NCBI GenBank assembly: GCA_004764695.1
Contig: SMSO01000014.1
Span: 6,438,029-6,502,028 of the forward strand
Direction of reading: 5' to 3'
DNA length: 64,000 nucleotides
Source: Schizochytrium sp. TIO01
Lineage: Eukaryota; Sar; Bigyra; Thraustochytrida; Thraustochytriidae
Within the stretch, counting starts at the first letter, position 1. Each line of letters begins with the position of its first letter. The notes beneath the pieces were generated by a model that had not been told where the DNA came from, made no database searches, and saw only the letters and a program-made list of their open reading frames with translations. Shown in pieces: positions 1 to 10,796 of this stretch. A program made the translations under genes and the position numbers.

Positions 1-1
1 T

Positions 2-1030
2 AATGTTGTACAATTTTCATGCGCGCTTGCACAACGTTTTGATGGAGAAACTGAACTGCAACCTGCTGAAGCATATACGCAGTATCGTAGTTGTGGTCGT
101 GGGCATGAAACGAAGTCAAATATCAGAAAAGTGAGAGCAAACTCGACGAGCTCATCAACGAGTGCTCATCAGCCGAAGCATGAAAATCGAGAACACTTCA
201 ACACTGAGGAGAAGTTATCCGGTTATTCTGCAGGTCCACCTACACATCTGCGAATTGATCCGCGGCCACCTATGCAGCAAGCAGGTGTCTATTCACCAGC
301 TAGCGGGGCTTTGCGCAACCGCATTCAAGAAAAACAAAAACGCTTTATACGCTCACGAATACTTACATCAGCCGCAGCAGCTCATAATCGAAAAACGCCT
401 AAGAGTCAACCTTTATTTCAAGACGATAGATCCTGGGCTCAGCAGTTGCGAAGCTCTAAACCTTCGCCCCCCACATCGCCATCTGGAGATGTTGCAGCAC
501 AGACAGGTTTGACAACTTCTGCAGCTATCTCAGCGGTGGTAGCTGCAGCAATACAAGGCTCTAGCAAAATAGGCGACTCCTGTTTTACAGCTTCAGAGCT
601 TGCAGCTATGAGCGCTTCCAATGTATCTATCTCATCATCAGCGTACTTGAAAAGCCTTGGGCGGTCACGCACTCCAACAGCGCAGGAACTAGGTCAATTG
701 CATCGGGGTGGTCATGCAAGCCCTTCTTCGTCGCTTGTAGAATCTGTTTTGCAAAAAGCATTAACACCGACATCCCTGCGAACAATGTCTGTTGATGGTG
801 GTCGTTCTTCACGAAGGCGGAGTCGCGAGCGCAGCAATTCGGATGCGGCTCTTCGTCGGCGTATGTCTCAGGCATATGGCAACTTTTACTCGCAACAGAA
901 CGCGCGCAAACAAGCTGAGCGCGCCCGGCAGATTCAAGTGAATGCTGAGAGCATGATGTCAAATTTAGGTGCCTCGTCTTTCTCGACAGCAAGCTCCATG
1001 ACTGCGCTATCGTCTGCACCTATTCACTAA
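2..1030 (+). CDS. C-terminal part of an unidentified Ser/Thr-rich protein (5' partial)
   Basis: The frame is open from base 2 to a TAA at 1030, so this is the last 342 codons of a gene that begins left of the window. A GTG at 131 should not be taken as the start, because the frame runs on upstream without a stop. No known domain is recognised. The first 45 residues look more ordered (FSCALAQRFDGE), and the rest is low-complexity: Ser/Thr/Ala/Gln-rich with basic patches (SRRRSRERSNSD) and a short basic helix (NARKQAERARQIQ) near the end. This composition fits an intrinsically disordered C-terminal tail of a regulatory protein such as a kinase or RNA-binding protein, but that is inference. Codon use is mixed, unlike the C-ending bias of the arginine genes further right. 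Confidence 0.7.
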   Translation, partial: NVVQFSCALAQRFDGETELQPAEAYTQYRSCGRGHETKSNIRKVRANSTSSSTSAHQPKHENREHFNTEEKLSGYSAGPPTHLRIDPRPPMQQAGVYSPASGALRNRIQEKQKRFIRSRILTSAAAAHNRKTPKSQPLFQDDRSWAQQLRSSKPSPPTSPSGDVAAQTGLTTSAAISAVVAAAIQGSSKIGDSCFTASELAAMSASNVSISSSAYLKSLGRSRTPTAQELGQLHRGGHASPSSSLVESVLQKALTPTSLRTMSVDGGRSSRRRSRERSNSDAALRRRMSQAYGNFYSQQNARKQAERARQIQVNAESMMSNLGASSFSTASSMTALSSAPIH

Positions 1031-2080
1031 CTATTCTCGTTTTGTTTTCAAGTAGTATGACTTTGAGGAAATCAAGCGTGCTGTTTCTCTTGTTTCTCGT
1101 TTTAGATATGCTCTAATGAGTTTTTTCCTGCAAAAAAAACTGTAAAGGTATTTAATTGCAAGTGAAAGTTTCTATTTTCATGTTGTTCCATTTTTTCCAA
1201 GTCATTCTGTTCCTTGCTACTGCCGGCGATGGCAATACATGGAATTGAGAAGATTCTCATTTCCTTTTTGTCTCCCAACTGAGTCCGTTCTAATATATGT
1301 GAGAATATAGCCTTTCGATCCTTGCAAGGTAAATTTTCATGTAGCATTCCCAAGACAAACTTTACCAATAATATTCCACACAATAATAAAATGCACAGGA
1401 GACAAATCACAAGCACAATTGATTGCAAGATTTAGAATTGTATGCATGAGAGGCGGGGAAGAAGCTAGCGAAAATTAATTATCGATCTGCATTTCTTCCC
1501 CTCTTCTATCGACTGCAACTAAATATCTCTACATGATCGTGGAGCGAGCAAGCAAGCAGCCCGTTGTCGCAATAGCAGTAGATGAATGATGGAGGACGAA
1601 TATGCATATGCAGCACAGCTTGTATTTGAAGAGAAAAGAGAAGAAAGGCCGGAGGAGGGACACAAATTAAAGTAGAAGATGTAGGAAAAAAAGTAAGATG
1701 TATGTAAGTACGTAAGTGGGTAAAAGGTAGTAGGTAAAAGTAGAGGTAGAAATATTTATCGTCATCATCATCGTCGTCGTTGAGATGGTGTTTGATAATG
1801 TTGAAATCAAAGAACTTCACAATTCACCTCGAAGAGGAATTAGAAAATAATGACGGGTAAATGTGAATCAGGGGCCCGTAGTAGCGAGCTGTGCGCAGAG
1901 AGAAGAAATTAGTAGCCAAGAATGAAGATGTTATTCATTCCATGAGATATTTCACCCAATTCTGTCACAGTGACAACGCAAAGCAAAGCAGATCAGAGCA
2001 AAGAATAGCTAGCGAGAAAGACGGAGAGGTCAAGGGAAACAATCAAGGGTCCCCGTTTTGAGCTCTTCCTTCACGCGCAT
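1031..2080. other. Intergenic DNA, no supported gene
   Basis: AT-rich spacer between the tail of the first gene and the 3' end of the S6 gene. It holds a short ATC/CGT run at 1758-1782 and scattered purine-rich tracts. A hydrophobic minus-strand reading at 1102-1428 has no ATG and is not counted as a gene. Confidence 0.5.
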
Positions 2081-2419
2081 TTATTTTTGCTGGACCTTGA
2101 TCTTCGGGAGGGTCTCGTCCGCGCGGAGGGTGGTGCTGCGGAGGACGTCCTCGTCGATGGCCAGGCGTGCCTGCAGCTCCGGAACCAGTGACGATGGCGC
2201 AATAAACTCCATGGAGAACATGTGTGACTTCGAGTGACGCTCCGCCTCGCCCTTGCCGGACAACTTGTAGGCCATTTTGCGCACGCCATTGTTGCGGACA
2301 TTGCGCACTATTGCGTCATTCTCCACCACCAGCTCTACGCACGACTTGACCACGCGGTGCAGGCCAGCAGCGCCCACGTTGGGTCGCAGAGAGCACATCA
2401 GCACGTAGACGGGGGCCAT
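2081..2419 (-). CDS. MRPS6: Mitochondrial small-subunit ribosomal protein bS6m
   Basis: A 112-residue protein of the bacterial S6/mitochondrial MRPS6 family, which binds the central domain of small-subunit rRNA next to bS18. The usual order is visible: an N-terminal beta strand (YVLMCSLRP), a helix with CVELVVENDAIVR, the family core RNNGVRKMAYKLSGKGE (compare the G-x-R-x-L-A-Y-x-I pattern), a second strand (HMFSMEFIAP), and the helix ending in a conserved Arg (DEDVLRSTTLR). The length matches animal and fungal MRPS6 (about 100-125). The ATG at 2419 gives a complete fold without an obvious cleaved presequence, as is common for this protein. The plus-strand neighbour region is non-coding. The family call is firm; mitochondrial rather than other organelle use is inferred from the overall sequence and the lack of any plastid signal. 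Confidence 0.85.
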   Translation of the reverse strand: MAPVYVLMCSLRPNVGAAGLHRVVKSCVELVVENDAIVRNVRNNGVRKMAYKLSGKGEAERHSKSHMFSMEFIAPSSLVPELQARLAIDEDVLRSTTLRADETLPKIKVQQK

Positions 2420-4144
2420 CGTGCTGCTTCCTCAGTCGCTTCACGCAGCTGCCTCAACCCTCTTCTCCTCGACGGCCTTGAAGCGCTTTGCTGACTCGCC
2501 CAAGAAACAGCAACAACAGCGATAGAGACAACAATAAGAAAAACAAAGCCAACAATGGCAACAAAGTCTTAAACCCTATAAACTCAGCCAATAAAGTAGA
2601 ACAAACTGTATAACCTACTGTGGACACAATAGACATTACTGACTTATCAATCAACTAATCATCAGTACTCCAACTTATCATTCTCCATCGTGAGCGACAT
2701 AGAACAGAAACAGCGACGGCATTTCGTTCGCTCATTTGGATGCGTTTAAGTGCCATTCAGAGTCCACGGCCACGCCATGAAGGCGATCGATGTTTGCGGG
2801 TGTACAGGGCATCTCGTTTCATCAGAGCAGAGCCATGGATTGACACATCTGCCCCGATTCGAGGAAAAGCTGAAGGTGAATGTTCCGCTGCTCAATTTGC
2901 TGCTGCTGCTGCTGCTATATGGTCTTACATAGGAAGGAAGGTACCTTATGTTCGGAAGTGCTGCAACGTAGGTTGAAGTGGCTTGCTTATTTATACTCAG
3001 AATACTTCACTTGAAGTTGAAGCAACAACAGCATTTTAGAGAACTCTTCACGGTCAATACCAGTGAAGAGATAGTAAAAGCGAACGCAGAATATGAGAGC
3101 CTGGGCACAGAGCCACTCGCAGCTCCGTGCAAATAGCCCACTGTATCAACCACCTTAACCCGACCATTCTGTACTTGCAGTAGTAGTGAACTAAAAGAAA
3201 TACCCCATTTAACCTAAGTGGAAACTTGGATGATCTCCAGAGACTTTAAGGCCATTGAGCATCAATATCCACCTTAATGCAGTCAGCTTTATTTAGCTTG
3301 AACCTCCTAAAAGGGAGCTGTTAAGGAGTATTGAAGGGGAAGGAGGGCTGGATAGGTCGGTAGATAGACCAATATAAGTGTTAGCATATTGGTAAAGAAG
3401 GACTAGAGGATAGGGGCATCGTATATGGTGCTATGAGAGAGAATGCGGGGAATTGTTCTGGTAAGCGAATTCTATTATCTTGACTCCGCGCCGAGGCTTG
3501 TCATATCGATCCTTTTTAATTAGCTTGGTAATATTAGTGGAGGTGTTGGTTCTTCCGCCTGAATGGAGAAGACTTCAAAGTCCTGATGGTGTTGACATGA
3601 AGGGAACCTGCTTCTTGGCTGGGTGTTTGAATGCTTAGATGTTTGCGTGGTTACACGGGTTCATTTGTAAAAACCTGTGAGGTTTTACACATTCCTGTAC
3701 ACAGTTGAGGGGTACTACATAGCCGTTCACTACTTTTCCACTTTTGTCAATGCAGGACTTTTCTTTGTTGATGGAGCGGGCTTGACTGCAGCTATGTACA
3801 TGACTACACTTTCTTTCTTTCTTTCTTCCAGACTAGGACCTTTAAGCAAGTTGAGAGTCCATGTGGGCATTTCTTTGAAAGCTAGTTAGCTGAAAATTCG
3901 TAAGTATAGTCTCCTTCGTAGAGTCCACTTTGGTCCCCTCGACGTGATAGAAAGCAAAGAACTAGGCAGCCAGTGCAGGCCTCATAGTGGACAAGCATTG
4001 GACAGTGTATGATTTATTTTGTGTGGGCTTATTATTGTGTCAAGAACTATAAAGGACTATTTCCACTGCTCAACACAGCACTCACCGCAATGCGGTGCTT
4101 TTTGCATCATCTTGCACTTGCTCAACAAACCTGAATCCCAACTA
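2420..4144. other. Intergenic/5' region, no supported gene
   Basis: The spacer starts with the promoter side of the S6 gene and ends at the start of the coiled-coil gene. A 78-codon plus-strand frame begins with ATG at 2740 but shows no family signal. A CTG run (Leu-rich in one frame) lies at 2901-2918 and a CTTT run at 3810-3826. A non-coding first exon of the coiled-coil gene could lie at the right end. Confidence 0.4.
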
Positions 4145-5731
4145 ATGCTTCGCGTGGCTAAAGAAACGAAACAGACTGCTAAAGTTGACTGGAGAAATGT
4201 AAATCCTAAACTCTTTGGTCTGGGGAGCCCTTGGAGTGGAAGGGTCATAGCCGAGGCTACATTAGCGCACGGATCGTTTGCAGACATGTCATATCATGTC
4301 AACACGGACTGGGTGGACACGCACAATGCAAAAGTTTGGACCAAGTGGCATATAGAGTCAAGCAGCCCTGCGACTGCGACGCCTAAACAAGATGCTGAAA
4401 GTAGCTCAGAACTAGAAACAAAAGCATGTCTCGACACATTCTCCGATGCCAGATCTCAAGATGCACATAGCTGTGTTCCACACTCTTGTCCAGATTTGAC
4501 TATGCAGATGGTCAACGAGCTCAAGCAAAAGAATTTGAAGAATACAATTCAAGCATTTCACGTAGCAAACAATGCGCAGTATTTGCCGCAAGGCTTCAGT
4601 TCATATTATTCTATCGAAAAGAAACAACATCTTTCAGAGATTAACACTGAGCTAAATAGCGTTGCGTCAAATCCAGAAGGAAAGACTCAGGTACAATCGT
4701 CAAGTCGAAATAGATCACAGCTGCAAAAGGGTTCACACAGCGAAAGGAGACTGCTAAGTCACAGCCAATTACAGGAGGAGAATATTTGGCTCCGCTCAGA
4801 GCGCAAATGGTTACAACTTGAGAATGAAAAGCTCAAATCAGAACGTAGCAAGTTGCAAAAGCTTTGGGAGAACCTTCGAGTGCAGCGGGATGAGCTGGAG
4901 TCAGAGCGGGATGCCCTTCAAGACGAACAAGCACAAATACAATCAGAGCGTGATCTCTTACGGCCTGAAAGAGACCAGCTTGTCTTTGAACGCAATCGAC
5001 TTCTCATCATGCGCAGTCGCCTTGAAACTGAGCGTACTGAGCTCATCTGTGAGCGCAACCAGCTTAAATGTGAACGGGACCAAGCAATACTTGATCGGGA
5101 TCGCCTGAACCTGGAAAAGGAACACTTGTTGGCTGAGAGGGACAAGTTCAAGCTAGAACGAAACGAGGTCCAGTTTACCTGTGAACAGTTGCGATCCAGT
5201 CAAGACCAGTCACAAAGCGTTTATGATCAACTCAAACAAGAACGTGATGCCTTTGGATCAGAGATTGCGGAACTTCGGAAACAGAAAGGTCAGATTGAGT
5301 GTATACAGCAACAATACAAGCTTGAACGAGATCAACTGGATATTGAATGCACTGAGTTGCAGTCAAACCTTGACAAACTTCAAGATCAAATGCACATCAA
5401 ATTGGAGCAACTTTGCGAGGAACGAAACCAGTTGAGGAGACAGCTTTCAGAGAAAAGTATTGAGCAAGACCAATCTCAACGCGATCTCACTAGGTTGGGG
5501 TCAGAGACGGTAAAATTGCAAAATAAAATAATAGAATTCGAAGCTGAACGCAATACTCTCTCCGGAAGATTGCACGCTCTTGAGAAAACAGATGTGCAAC
5601 CATTACAAAGTCAAGAGAAGCGCACAAGGGGGGATAGCTCTCGAAAGCTTCGGTTGCCTCGACCGGGACTTTTTTCGAGACTCTCATTTAAGCGTGATAA
5701 GCACGCCAAAGGGGCACTGGCGGGGCCTTAA
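4145..5731 (+). CDS. Long coiled-coil protein with strict heptad repeats
   Basis: A 528-residue protein counted from the ATG at 4145. The frame is open for another 130 bases upstream, but only with TTG, so the ATG is preferred; a spliced 5' exon cannot be excluded. The N-terminal 100 residues look globular (DWRNVNPKLFGLGS, WTKWHIES). From about residue 208 to 480 the chain is a continuous coiled coil built on a seven-residue unit of the form S-E-R-D-x-L-x (ESERDALQDEQAQ, RPERDQLVFERNRL), with Leu, Val or Ile at the a/d positions and ERD in the exposed positions. The tail is basic (SRKLRLPRPGLFSRLSF). Such heptads are found in cytoskeletal, centrosomal and golgin-like proteins; no specific family is recognised. 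Homodimerisation is the likely minimal property. Confidence 0.75.
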   Translation: MLRVAKETKQTAKVDWRNVNPKLFGLGSPWSGRVIAEATLAHGSFADMSYHVNTDWVDTHNAKVWTKWHIESSSPATATPKQDAESSSELETKACLDTFSDARSQDAHSCVPHSCPDLTMQMVNELKQKNLKNTIQAFHVANNAQYLPQGFSSYYSIEKKQHLSEINTELNSVASNPEGKTQVQSSSRNRSQLQKGSHSERRLLSHSQLQEENIWLRSERKWLQLENEKLKSERSKLQKLWENLRVQRDELESERDALQDEQAQIQSERDLLRPERDQLVFERNRLLIMRSRLETERTELICERNQLKCERDQAILDRDRLNLEKEHLLAERDKFKLERNEVQFTCEQLRSSQDQSQSVYDQLKQERDAFGSEIAELRKQKGQIECIQQQYKLERDQLDIECTELQSNLDKLQDQMHIKLEQLCEERNQLRRQLSEKSIEQDQSQRDLTRLGSETVKLQNKIIEFEAERNTLSGRLHALEKTDVQPLQSQEKRTRGDSSRKLRLPRPGLFSRLSFKRDKHAKGALAGP

Positions 5732-7189
5732 AAAATCTTTAAAGCAGCCCTCATATTTGGTTTTCTATCTTTAAAATGTAAAGATTATGTATTTTAACAC
5801 ATATTCGCCGCTCTTTTACTTTCTTCTGGTATTAATGCAATCATCCCTGTAAGACTTTCAGAGGATCTCCTGCTCCCAAACTCAACCATCTCCATACTTG
5901 CAATGTTACTTCGACCTAGATGACGTTCTCTAGAGTACGTTATTATTAGTTGTATAGTACATATTCATTTAGTCTTCCTGGTTGTTTTCGAGATGAGGAC
6001 CTGATTGAATTCCCTCTTTCATCTTCCCTCTTCTTGAACACTCATCTCAAGTTTTCTCATATCTTTCCCTCTAAATCTTTAAAAAAAAAAAATTAAAAAG
6101 GAAAGGTCGATTGGTAAAAGTACTCCACCATAATACTTATGAGACGTATCATACTATGCAATTGACATTAAGGGGTTTCACGCTTCTGACGCCATTCCAT
6201 CAGCTTTAACCTATGCCTAGCTTAAACCGTAGCCTTAGTTTTAAGTGGGTTATAGGTGTATGGTGAGACCTAAATCATCTCTATAACCTATTTTAGATAG
6301 CAATTCACAAGTACAATAAGGTTTTGCAAGTGGGTTATACTGTGGTTCAAACATCAACAAACTAGCCGAGGCAGTTGGTCAGGGAATCCAGAACCCACGA
6401 AAGGGCAGTCTCAGTAGATAATAGGCGTGGTACAGTAGGTTATAAGTTTATGAAAGTAGAGAATCAACGTCACAAGTGGAGTATAGTTAGGCCTTTTGTT
6501 TTGAAATAGGACCTATATTGAAGAGAGAGAGAGAGAGAGAGAGAAGAGAATCAAAGAGAGAAGTAGAGACAGAAAGAAGGTGCGGAGATTGCTGCGCGCG
6601 GGCCCAAAACACGAGAGGGACTCGAAGCCAGCCCTGTGACAGCAGAACTGTGGCACGGGTCATCTCGTGTAGCTGCAGAAAGGTTTTGCGCAGGCGGCTG
6701 GCCTGCTCTCCCGTCGATTGGCTCAGGAGGGCCCGAAAATCCCGCGCCCAGGGCGGAACTCGGCGCGAGAAATTCGTGCCACCGCGACGCGGTATCTTGC
6801 TTAAGAGCGCCGCAAAGGCGCGACGTGAGACTAGTTGAGGGATTCAACGACGAAGCTGAGGACTTCTGCGGAAAGCCTGCTTTGCGTTGTGCCTGCCAAA
6901 AAAACGAAGGTGGCGTTTTGTGGCGATATGCTTGCGTGAGAAGGTGTGGGAAGCAAGATTCTGATCAAATTTAAGATCAATTGTGGTTTTATTCAAAGCC
7001 ATCACGAAGGTTGACACCGTTTAAATTGATCTATTTTGAGGGAGCTGTGTCTGATTTGAAAAAGAGTGAAGAGTTTTTTGAACGTGTGGCGAATCCCGTG
7101 TCGTGTAGTTAGTCTTCATTGGGACCAACTCTTGGACCTTGCAAATTAGGCAGAAAGTTGTGCCATAGACAAAATCCAATAAAGGTATC
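5732..7189. other. Intergenic region upstream of the deubiquitinase
   Basis: AT-rich to about 6500, then an AG dinucleotide run (6522-6544) and a GC-rich island at about 6580-6900. The island is open in several frames on both strands, as expected of GC-rich DNA, and no frame gives a recognisable protein. It lies 290-600 bases before the deubiquitinase ATG and may be 5' UTR or promoter. Confidence 0.35.
6522..6544. repeat. (AG)n microsatellite
   Basis: About 11 uninterrupted AG units, followed by further purine-rich sequence to 6580. Confidence 0.9.
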
Positions 7190-10012
7190 ATGGCTCGCTC
7201 CAACGATGGCGAAATCCGTGGTAGCGGTGATGAAGATGTCGACGAGAATTATGTCGTGAGCAATGGGCACAACAAAGATCCTGAAGCACAGGAGCATAGT
7301 GACGATGCTAAAAATGAAACAAAACATCGTCACCAAATTCCGGGTGACGAGGATTCCGTAGAAGAAGATACTCGCGGCACCGACGAGTTTGATGAAGGCG
7401 AAGATGGTGACAGTTTTGTGGAGGGTGATGGTATCGTTGAAAGTGAGGAACGTGACCAAGATGATGCTGGTACGAAAGAGTTAGATGAAAAGGAAGCTTC
7501 TATGAGCGAAGATACCAAGCCTGCAGCACCAAAGGAAATCATGTATTGGGATGAGCCAATCCAGTGGAAGCCCTCAATCGCCGTGGGGCTCGCTAATCTC
7601 GGCAACACTTGCTATCTGAATTCAGTATTGCAAGCCTTGTTGCACTGTTCATCGTTGGTTGCCTTCTTTTCTCACCATTGGCCTCAGGCAGGAGCTTATA
7701 GGTACTTCGAAAAACCTACGCGAACAGAATTCACAGATCAGTTTGCGTTTCTCGTTTGCAAGGTCTGGTCTGAGGGACGTTTCAACACGAAGCTAAATAA
7801 ATTTTTAAACCCTCGCGATATTGTACGTGGAGTTATCCGCTCGGTACCAGAATTCCGCGAGAATGGTCAACAAGATGCACAAGAGGCTCTGAACTATATG
7901 ATGAATGATTTGCATGAGGAACTGGGTGTTAACATTGATGCGGCGTACCACCCAGCGCGAGATGTACTGCAACTCCTAGATAATGAGCAGAAGGCGCATA
8001 AGAGGACTCGTCGCGACGCTGTTCACCGCCGAGCAGACCAAGCACTTGGCAGCATGGAAAGCATGGGCAGTGGTAGCGTTGCTAGCTCCAACAGTGGTCG
8101 GCGTCGCAGTAAATTCAAGCCAAAGTTTAGAAGGCGGACTCGGGGACGCAATGAGCCTGGTAGTTCAAGTACATCTTCACTGCCGCCGGTTTTCCCACCG
8201 GTACTGACTCAGGAGCTTGACATGGAGGATGACATGGCTGAGGACCTTGACAAGCCAACATTTCGCCAGCTAGAAGCTCCGTATAAACAGAGTGTCATTA
8301 GCGACACTTTTCTGACGCTTCTTGTGCAACGAGTCACGTGCAAACAATGTGGGTATACCTCTTTGTCTATGGAAGAATATCTGGAACTCTCCTTGGCGCT
8401 GCCTTCTAAGTCATTCGTGAAGGAGATGAGGCGCGACATGGCAGAAACAGAGGATTCTGAAAATCCCGCTCGGTCGCGAAGCACGTCAGGCTCCTCTGGC
8501 ATTTCCAATACAGGCTCGAACGGTGGTATGTGGGGCATGTGGAAAAATGTCAAGGCCATGATTGGCATGGAATCACAAACGCTTACTTTACGTGAGTGTT
8601 TACAAGCTTTTTTTGCGCCAGAGCAGTTGCATGGTGCTGAACAATACTTTTGCGAAAAGTGCCGTGCCAAGCAAGATGCGGAGAAGTCGCATTCCTTCGC
8701 ACATCTGCCTGAAGTACTTTGTTTGAACCTGAAGCGCTTTAATCGCACGTCTCTTGCCTGGACTATGAACAGTACAAAGAATATGACTCCAGTATCTTAT
8801 CCTGTACGTAACTTGGATCTTTCTGAGTTCTTTTATAATAAGTATGGGCCTGGGACACCCGGAACACCTGGAACACCCGGAACACCACCAACGCCGGATT
8901 CAAGTGCTGGTTCGGTGGATGGCGTACAGGGTGATTTGAGTGATTGCTCATATGATTTGATTGCAGTGGTGAGACACATGGGTGGCATGAATGGGGGTCA
9001 TTATACATCTGTATGCAAAAACCCTGAAAACAACTTGTGGTACGAGTATGATGATGACCAGGTGCGTGAAGTCCCCGAGTCCGCCGTGCAGAGCCAGGAT
9101 GCATATCTATTATTTTATAGGAAACATCGTTCAACGATATCTGAGGAAAGTTACAGCGAGCTGAAAGACGCTCTTTTGCGACCTAGTGAGGATCACCCTT
9201 ACTTTATTTCTCAGTACTGGACGTTGAAGTGGGCAACACTTGGCCGTCCTGGTGTCTGTGGCACTTTTGATTCAAGCTGTGTACACGGGGAGGTTCTTCC
9301 ATTAGTTTCTCCCGAACTTCATGATCGAGTTTTTCGTGTATCTTCGGAAGTGTGGAATACTATTGACCGTTTGTACGGTTGCGCGCCATCCCTCCAAACA
9401 CCACGCGAGTGCAGTACATGTGTTGATGAGCGAGTGACACTTCAAGAGCGCCGTGATGATGAGAAGCAAGCTATCCACGAACTCAAGGACGCAGGCGAGA
9501 TGTCTTATATTCTTAACAACAACTGGGCCAAGGACTGGCAGCGTTTTGTTAAGAATAGCCCTCAGGATGGCCGTGGAACCTTTGGTGGTGTACCTCCGCC
9601 GGGTCCGATTAATAATGAGCAGTTATTTGTGGACCCACAGCGATCCACTGCATCGTCTCCAAAACAAGAGGGGCAACTATGGACACCTCGAAAAAATTTG
9701 CGCCGTGGTGTTCATTTCATTGTGATTAACCGTGGCACTTGGATTTATTTGCTGCGGCGATATGGTGGTGGACCCACGGTAATTTCAGCCTCTCAGGATA
9801 TCTATGAGCTGGACCAGGAACCTTTTGAGGGTTCTCTTGGACAGGAGGAGGGAGCATCAGATGAAAAAGAGGAAGGAGTAGTAGCAGAAGAAGAAGAAGT
9901 CAAAGGGTGCACCGTTTCAGATGATCACTTGAAAAAAAGTACTGGGGAAGCTAGCGATGGACACGCAGCCACAACAGACGAGGATGTTGAGGCTGTGGTG
10001 CGCGAGGCTTAG
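7190..10012 (+). CDS. Ubiquitin carboxyl-terminal hydrolase, USP20/USP33-like, with two DUSP domains
   Basis: A 940-residue cysteine protease of the USP family that removes ubiquitin from proteins. Residues 1-125 are acidic and disordered. The catalytic Cys box NLGNTCYLNS carries Cys141, and the His box GGHYTS carries His604, followed by the acidic WYEYDDDQV at 617-625. Two Cys pairs (384/387 in TCKQCG and 488/491 in FCEKCR) form the zinc-binding fingers. A GTP-GTP Pro/Thr/Gly loop (about 557-567) is inserted before the His box. After the catalytic domain come two tandem DUSP-like units, about 669-755 (ending ECSTCV) and 770-880 (NNNWAKDWQRF, PPGPINN, then YGGGPTV), in the order typical of animal USP20/33. 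The N-terminal ZnF-UBP of those enzymes is missing and replaced by the acidic tail. The ATG at 7190 is the first in frame. No intron is needed. Confidence 0.9.
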   Translation: MARSNDGEIRGSGDEDVDENYVVSNGHNKDPEAQEHSDDAKNETKHRHQIPGDEDSVEEDTRGTDEFDEGEDGDSFVEGDGIVESEERDQDDAGTKELDEKEASMSEDTKPAAPKEIMYWDEPIQWKPSIAVGLANLGNTCYLNSVLQALLHCSSLVAFFSHHWPQAGAYRYFEKPTRTEFTDQFAFLVCKVWSEGRFNTKLNKFLNPRDIVRGVIRSVPEFRENGQQDAQEALNYMMNDLHEELGVNIDAAYHPARDVLQLLDNEQKAHKRTRRDAVHRRADQALGSMESMGSGSVASSNSGRRRSKFKPKFRRRTRGRNEPGSSSTSSLPPVFPPVLTQELDMEDDMAEDLDKPTFRQLEAPYKQSVISDTFLTLLVQRVTCKQCGYTSLSMEEYLELSLALPSKSFVKEMRRDMAETEDSENPARSRSTSGSSGISNTGSNGGMWGMWKNVKAMIGMESQTLTLRECLQAFFAPEQLHGAEQYFCEKCRAKQDAEKSHSFAHLPEVLCLNLKRFNRTSLAWTMNSTKNMTPVSYPVRNLDLSEFFYNKYGPGTPGTPGTPGTPPTPDSSAGSVDGVQGDLSDCSYDLIAVVRHMGGMNGGHYTSVCKNPENNLWYEYDDDQVREVPESAVQSQDAYLLFYRKHRSTISEESYSELKDALLRPSEDHPYFISQYWTLKWATLGRPGVCGTFDSSCVHGEVLPLVSPELHDRVFRVSSEVWNTIDRLYGCAPSLQTPRECSTCVDERVTLQERRDDEKQAIHELKDAGEMSYILNNNWAKDWQRFVKNSPQDGRGTFGGVPPPGPINNEQLFVDPQRSTASSPKQEGQLWTPRKNLRRGVHFIVINRGTWIYLLRRYGGGPTVISASQDIYELDQEPFEGSLGQEEGASDEKEEGVVAEEEEVKGCTVSDDHLKKSTGEASDGHAATTDEDVEAVVREA

Positions 10013-10770
10013 TTGAACATTTCTAGGCGCAACTATAAAATAAGACTACGAAATACTGTAGGGAAACTAGAAAAGGATACATTTGCGGGAGGAATCAAAT
10101 AATTGTAGGGCCTGTGATTCTGTGTAGCAGTATTAAAAAAAAAAAAAAAAACGAAAACTCCTTTCAAATTTACGATTATTGTTGTCACTCTAGAACGCAC
10201 GTAGGTTCTTATTATTCTACCCTTAAGGGTTACACGAGCTACGTGAACAAGTTCCCTCTTGTATCAGTGAATTTTGATACGAAAACACAAACCGCTTAAG
10301 TCTTCTTCCTCAGAGACATTTCTTTCTTTAAGTTCATACATTGTAGGGCCAGTACCTACTGGTATCACTAAATTTATTCTCTTATAAAGGAAGTGCTACT
10401 TCTTGACCTTCTCTCACTCACAGGTTTTCCCTCTGTAAGTCATGCCCACGAAACGTTTCTATTTGTGAAAATGCGAATTGCATTAACGTTAATCGTGAGA
10501 CTGCGAAAAGATGAGCTTCATGACCTTGTTTTTCAAAACCAAAGGAATGCCTTGGATCTTGGTTGTGATGATCGACTTCATTGGGTGCCAGCATGTTATT
10601 TCTATTGTACGACCTAGTTAGTCCCACATTCACTATCAAATCGTAAAGTGGTTGTTTTTGTTTTTGTTCGTTTTGAAGTCTAGTATCAAAGAAAACTAAG
10701 ATAGATAGATATTTTTGCCCTGTCAAATAAAGCATAAACAAAATGAATAAACAAAGAAATAAATTAAGGA

Positions 10771-10796
10771 ATTATTATTATTATTATTATTATTAT
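10771..10796. repeat. (ATT)n microsatellite
   Basis: About nine trinucleotide units in an AT-rich context. Confidence 0.9.

Noticed and set aside
1102-1428. Small minus-strand membrane-like frame
   Set aside because: Begins at TTG directly after a stop, has no ATG before the hydrophobic part, and lies in AT-rich DNA where Leu/Ile/Phe frames are common.
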